A stretch of 64,000 nt of DNA from Pseudomonas oryzihabitans. Lineage in GTDB: Bacteria; Pseudomonadota; Gammaproteobacteria; Pseudomonadales; Pseudomonadaceae. A program made the position numbers and the translations under genes. Below the pieces are notes generated by a model, which saw only the letters and a list, made by a program, of their open reading frames with translations, had not been told where the DNA came from and searched no databases. Where the stretch lies: positions 1,748,501-1,812,500 of the forward strand of contig NZ_CP102428.1 in NCBI RefSeq assembly GCF_024652905.1. Reading direction: 5' to 3'. Each line of letters opens with the position of its first letter. Positions within the stretch are counted from its first letter, which is position 1. Shown piece by piece: positions 60,641 through 64,000 of this stretch.

Positions 60641-61219
60641 TTGTCCTCCTGGACCTCCTACTACGCCGCCACCGCCCAGGGTGCCCCGCGCGACACCCTG
60701 CTGCAGGCGCTCGCCTGCTGGTCGAGTCCGCCAGGATTGGCGCTGGATCTGGGCTGTGGCACCGGACGCGATACCCTCGTCTTGCTGGAACGCGGCTGGC
60801 AGGTGCTGGCGGTGGATGCCGAGGCCGAAGCCCTGAGCGGATTGCGCCAGCGCGTGCCGGTCCTGCTGCAGGCCCGTCTGGAGACCCGCCAAGAGCGCTT
60901 CGAGACGACCAAAATTCCCCGCTGCGACCTCGTCAATTCCAGCTTCGCCCTGCCCTTTTGCGAACCGGCGAGTTTTCCCGCGCTCTGGACCAGGATCACC
61001 GCGGCCGTCCGCCCGGGTGGTCTGTTCTGCGGCCAGCTCTTCGGCGAGCGGGACGGCTGGGCCAGCAGGGGCGTGACGGTCGTCGCCGCCGCTGCCCTGG
61101 AGCAGCTGCTCCAGGACTGGCAAGTCCTCCAGCATGTCGAGGAGGAAGAGGACGGCCACACCGCGGTCGGACGGTCGAAGCACTGGCACATCCACCACCT
61201 GGTGCTGCAGCGCCGTTGA
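60641..61219 (+). CDS. Class I SAM-dependent methyltransferase (TehB-like)
   Basis: The 192-residue protein has the SAM-binding motif LDLGCGTG (35-42), an acidic end of beta-2 (VLAVDAEAE) and VNSSFALPF. It resembles small TehB/Cfa-type methyltransferases of unknown substrate. It most likely starts at TTG 60641, because AAAGGAG lies 7 bases upstream and no in-frame ATG is near. It lies between the rluA-like gene and apeB. Confidence 0.8.
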   Translation: MSSWTSYYAATAQGAPRDTLLQALACWSSPPGLALDLGCGTGRDTLVLLERGWQVLAVDAEAEALSGLRQRVPVLLQARLETRQERFETTKIPRCDLVNSSFALPFCEPASFPALWTRITAAVRPGGLFCGQLFGERDGWASRGVTVVAAAALEQLLQDWQVLQHVEEEEDGHTAVGRSKHWHIHHLVLQRR

Positions 61220-61289
61220 GCCTGGGCGCTACGCTCGACTCCCCTTGGTCCAGAACCTAGACTGAACGCCTTGTCGTCCGGAGTCGTCC

Positions 61290-62579
61290 ATGCGTACCGA
61301 TCAGATCCAAGGCCTCATCGATTTCCTCTCCACTTCGCCCACGCCCTTCCACGCCACCGCGGCCCTTGCCCGCCGTCTCGAAGCCGCCGGCTACCAGCGC
61401 CTGGACGAACGCGAAAGCTGGTCCGTGCAGCCGGGTGGCCGCTACTACGTCACCCGCAACGATTCCTCGCTGATCGCCGTGCGCCTGGGCGCCCAGCCGC
61501 TGGAGCGCGGCCTGCGCCTGGTCGGCGCCCATACCGACAGCCCCTGCCTCAAGGTCAAGCCGCAGCCGGAGCTGCAGCGGCAGGGCTTCTGGCAACTGGG
61601 GGTCGAGGTCTACGGCGGCATGCTGATGGCGCCCTGGTTCGACCGCGACCTGTCCCTGGCGGGCCGGGTGACCTATCGCGCCGCGGGTCGGGTGCAGAGT
61701 CGGCTGATCGACTTCCGCAAGCCGCTGGCGATCATCCCCAACCTGGCCATCCACCTCAATCGCGAGGCCAACCAGGGCTGGGCCATCAACGCCCAGAACG
61801 AGCTGCCGCCGATCCTGGCCCAGGTGCCGGCCGGCGAGCGGCGCGACTTCCGCGCCCTGCTGGCCGCGCGCCTGCAGCAGGAACACGGCATAGACCAAGC
61901 CGAGGTGCTGGATTTCGAACTGAGCTTCTATGATGTCCAGCCCGCCGCCCTGATCGGGCTGGACGATGACTTCATCGCCGCCGCTCGCCTGGACAACCTG
62001 CTGTCCTGCCATGCGGGTCTGGAAGCCCTGCTGGCCGCCGAGGGCGACGAGAACGCCGTGCTGGTCTGCACCGATCACGAGGAAGTGGGCTCCACCTCCT
62101 GCTGCGGCGCCGATGGTCCCTTCCTCGAACAGGTGCTGCAACGCCTGCTGCCCGCCGGGGATGCCTTTACCCGCACCCTGCAACGTTCGCTGCTGATCTC
62201 GGCCGACAACGCCCATGGCGTGCACCCCAACTATGCCGACAAGCACGATGGCAACCACGGCCCGAAACTGAACGGCGGCCCGGTGATCAAGGTGAACGCC
62301 AACCAGCGCTATGCCACCAGCAGCGAAACCGCGGCCTTCTTCCGCGACCTCTGCCAACGCGAAGCGGTGCCGGTACAGAGCTTCGTGGTACGCAGCGACA
62401 TGGGGTGCGGCTCCACCATCGGCCCCATCACCGCCGGTCAGCTGGGAGTGCGCACCGTGGACATCGGCCTGCCCACCTTCGCCATGCATTCCATCCGCGA
62501 ATTGGCCGGCAGCCACGACCTCGGCCATCTGATCAAGGTGCTGACGGCCTTCTATGCGAGCAGCGAACTGCCGCTCTGA
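61290..62579 (+). CDS. apeB: M18-family aminopeptidase
   Basis: The 429-residue metallo-aminopeptidase has the M18 metal-ligand motifs H81-T-D ([11 protein letters not shown]), TDHEEVGS and a late [11 protein letters not shown]. It removes N-terminal residues (often acidic ones) and forms large tetrahedral oligomers in other species. The symbol follows pseudomonad usage for the M18 gene near min. It is monocistronic with a start behind a weak site. Confidence 0.92.
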   Translation: MRTDQIQGLIDFLSTSPTPFHATAALARRLEAAGYQRLDERESWSVQPGGRYYVTRNDSSLIAVRLGAQPLERGLRLVGAHTDSPCLKVKPQPELQRQGFWQLGVEVYGGMLMAPWFDRDLSLAGRVTYRAAGRVQSRLIDFRKPLAIIPNLAIHLNREANQGWAINAQNELPPILAQVPAGERRDFRALLAARLQQEHGIDQAEVLDFELSFYDVQPAALIGLDDDFIAAARLDNLLSCHAGLEALLAAEGDENAVLVCTDHEEVGSTSCCGADGPFLEQVLQRLLPAGDAFTRTLQRSLLISADNAHGVHPNYADKHDGNHGPKLNGGPVIKVNANQRYATSSETAAFFRDLCQREAVPVQSFVVRSDMGCGSTIGPITAGQLGVRTVDIGLPTFAMHSIRELAGSHDLGHLIKVLTAFYASSELPL

Positions 62580-62586
62580 AGCCAGC

Positions 62587-63429
62587 CTAGTCCGGTACTT
62601 CGACCCTGACCTGGATGGCGTCGTGCCGCCAGAATTCCAGGTCGCAATCGATCAGTCGCCCCTGCTGGTCGTGGTTGATGCGGGTGATATGCAGCGCCGG
62701 ACTGCCCTGCGCCACCCGCAGCGCCTGGGCCGCCTCCGGCAGCAGCGCCGTCGGCAGGATCTCGAAGCGCACCTCGCCGTAGCGGATGTCGTAGCGGTCG
62801 CGATACAGCTCGGTGAGGGAACGCTGCAGGTCGTGCTCCAGCAAGCCCGGGAAGTAGGCCGCATTGAGGTAGTGCTCGACATAGAGCACCAGCCGGCCGT
62901 CCACGCGGCGCACCCGGCGGATCTGATAGACGCTGGACAACGCCGGTAACTCCAGCAGGCGACATATCTCCGCGGACGCCAGCATCTGCCGCGCCGCCAA
63001 CACCTCGGTGGCCGGTCGACGACCCTGGGCTTCCACCATGGCGTGGAAATGGGTGCGGGCCAGGGGGTTGTAGGCCAGGCGTGGCGGCGCAACGAACCAG
63101 CCGCGCCGCTCTTCGCGATAGATCAGGCCCAGGGCTTCCAGTTGCAACAGGGCCTCACGCAGGGTGATGCGGGTGGTGGCGAACAGCTCGCTCAGCTGGC
63201 GCTCGGACGGCAAGCGCTCCATCGCCAGCAGCAGGCCATGGGCGATCTGCTCCTGCAGCGCCTGGCGGATGGCGCTGGCGCCCGGCGCACCTCTTTGGAC
63301 TAGACCAGCTTCGGATTGGTGCACCCGGAACGCCTCGACTAGGGTTTGCTGGGAGACTAGGGCGGCCAGATGACCGCTTGGTGACGACTGCAGCGCCGGT
63401 GCCAGCGGTGGAACGGGGCGAACTGCCAT
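62587..63429 (-). CDS. GntR-family regulator with UTRA domain
   Basis: The 280-residue HutC-type regulator has a winged-helix domain (about 45-115, LPSERQLSELFATTRITLREAL) and a C-terminal UTRA ligand-binding domain. The N-terminal 45 residues are unusually long for the family. An in-frame TTG at 63432 is an alternative start. It is divergent from an ABC transporter binding-protein gene, which it probably represses until the ligand appears. Confidence 0.88.
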   Translation of the reverse strand: MAVRPVPPLAPALQSSPSGHLAALVSQQTLVEAFRVHQSEAGLVQRGAPGASAIRQALQEQIAHGLLLAMERLPSERQLSELFATTRITLREALLQLEALGLIYREERRGWFVAPPRLAYNPLARTHFHAMVEAQGRRPATEVLAARQMLASAEICRLLELPALSSVYQIRRVRRVDGRLVLYVEHYLNAAYFPGLLEHDLQRSLTELYRDRYDIRYGEVRFEILPTALLPEAAQALRVAQGSPALHITRINHDQQGRLIDCDLEFWRHDAIQVRVEVPD

Positions 63430-63506
63430 CAAATCGTCATACCTCGCTCCTAGATTGGCCGGTGTCTTGCTGACCTAGACCAAGCCCTAACACCTGGAGC
63501 GCCCGT

Positions 63507-64000
63507 ATGACCCGTCTGCTTGCTTCCTTGTTGGCCACTGCTGTTGCGGTACAGGCCGGTACCGCCTTCGCCGATACCGTCGATCTCAAAGCCCTCGAAG
63601 CCGCCGCCCGCAAGGAAGGCCAGGTGAACAGCGTCGGCATGCCCGATACCTGGGCGAACTGGAAAGGCACCTGGCAGGACCTGGAGCAGAAGTACGGCCT
63701 CAAGCACCAGGACACCGACATGAGCTCCGCCCAGGAGATCGCCAAATTCGCCGCCGAAGGCGAAAACGCCTCCGCCGACATTGGTGACGTCGGTGCCTCC
63801 TTCGGCCCCATCGCCGTGCAGAAGGGCGTTACCCAGCCCTACAAGCCCAGTACCTGGGAGCAGATCCCCAGTTGGGCCAAGGACAGCGACGGCCACTGGG
63901 CGCTGGCCTACACTGGCACCATCGCCTTCATCGTCAACAAGCAGACCGTCAAGGACGTGCCCCACTCCTGGGCCGACCTGCTCAAGGGCACCTACAAGGT
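63507..64000 (+). CDS. ABC transporter substrate-binding protein (partial, 3' end beyond window)
   Basis: The visible 164 residues include a signal peptide (about 1-22, ending AFA) and the start of a type 2 periplasmic binding protein (bacterial extracellular solute-binding family 1/6): ARKEGQVNSVGMPDTW, ADIGDVGASF, ALAYTGTIAFIVN. Such proteins bind iron, polyamines or phosphonates; the ligand here cannot be read. The GntR-UTRA neighbour would fit a phosphonate or sugar-like ligand (inference). Permease and ATPase genes probably follow off-window. Confidence 0.85.
   Translation, partial: MTRLLASLLATAVAVQAGTAFADTVDLKALEAAARKEGQVNSVGMPDTWANWKGTWQDLEQKYGLKHQDTDMSSAQEIAKFAAEGENASADIGDVGASFGPIAVQKGVTQPYKPSTWEQIPSWAKDSDGHWALAYTGTIAFIVNKQTVKDVPHSWADLLKGTYK

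Overview
The window is a high-GC gammaproteobacterial chromosome segment, almost certainly Pseudomonas in the broad sense. The evidence is the tig-clpP-clpX-lon-ppiD block, a tRNA-Arg/His/Leu cluster beside folD, a minCDE block flanked by lauroyl acyltransferase, pseudouridine synthase and M18 aminopeptidase genes, and Bkd/Mms-type branched-chain catabolism. Species cannot be fixed from sequence alone; a P. oryzihabitans-like lineage is only a guess. No prophage, insertion sequence, CRISPR array or rRNA was seen.

Layout. 1-9.7 kb holds core genes: a partial MoxR ATPase, cysK, then ppiD, lon, clpX, clpP and tig on the minus strand. The HU gene hupB, normally between lon and ppiD in pseudomonads, is absent. 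9.9-12.3 kb carries an atypical Nramp-family transporter with a D-2-hydroxyacid dehydrogenase. 12.8-20.4 kb is a LysR regulator divergent from a valine-catabolism operon (acyl-CoA synthetase, mmsA, mmsB, 3-hydroxyisobutyryl-CoA hydrolase, acyl-CoA dehydrogenase). 20.5-24.9 kb has a tandem Usp protein, a divergent ClpP paralogue, a secreted GH5 glycosidase and a receiver-only response regulator. 24.9-31.6 kb has an Lrp-type BkdR divergent from bkdA1-bkdA2-bkdB-lpdV and an AraC regulator. 31.6-35.7 kb has a SnoaL-like protein, an MFS transporter-amidohydrolase pair and a LysR regulator. 35.8-38.6 kb is an isoleucine-type beta-oxidation operon (SDR, thiolase, enoyl-CoA hydratase). 38.7-40.6 kb is tyrS plus an SDR. 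41.2-48.5 kb is sensory: a GAF protein, a phosphatase, two soluble PAS chemoreceptors and a triple-CheW protein. 48.6-50.9 kb has a TauE exporter and several very small proteins. 50.9-52.4 kb is the tRNA cluster and folD. 52.4-64 kb has a betaine-binding protein, an alpha/beta hydrolase-MlaA pair, a patatin, a lauroyl acyltransferase, minCDE, an rluA-like gene, a methyltransferase, apeB, and a GntR regulator divergent from a partial ABC binding protein.

How it fits together. The bkd, mms and SDR-thiolase-hydratase operons cover most of valine and isoleucine oxidation from 2-keto acids to acyl-CoA products within about 25 kb, placed between genes (tig and tRNA/folD) that are close neighbours in P. 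aeruginosa.

The most unusual signal is a matched pair of unannotated 27- and 28-codon leader ORFs, one before each of the mms and bkd operons. Both begin Met-X-His-Pro, share further aligned residues, end Gly-X-Arg-Pro-UGA, and have that UGA overlapping the AUG of the first structural gene (ATGA). Both sit just downstream of an AAnAAnAA Hfq/Crc-type motif. The Arg-Pro-UGA ending recalls the TnaC arrest peptide, so a metabolite-sensing translational switch shared by the two operons is a reasonable hypothesis, though unproven.
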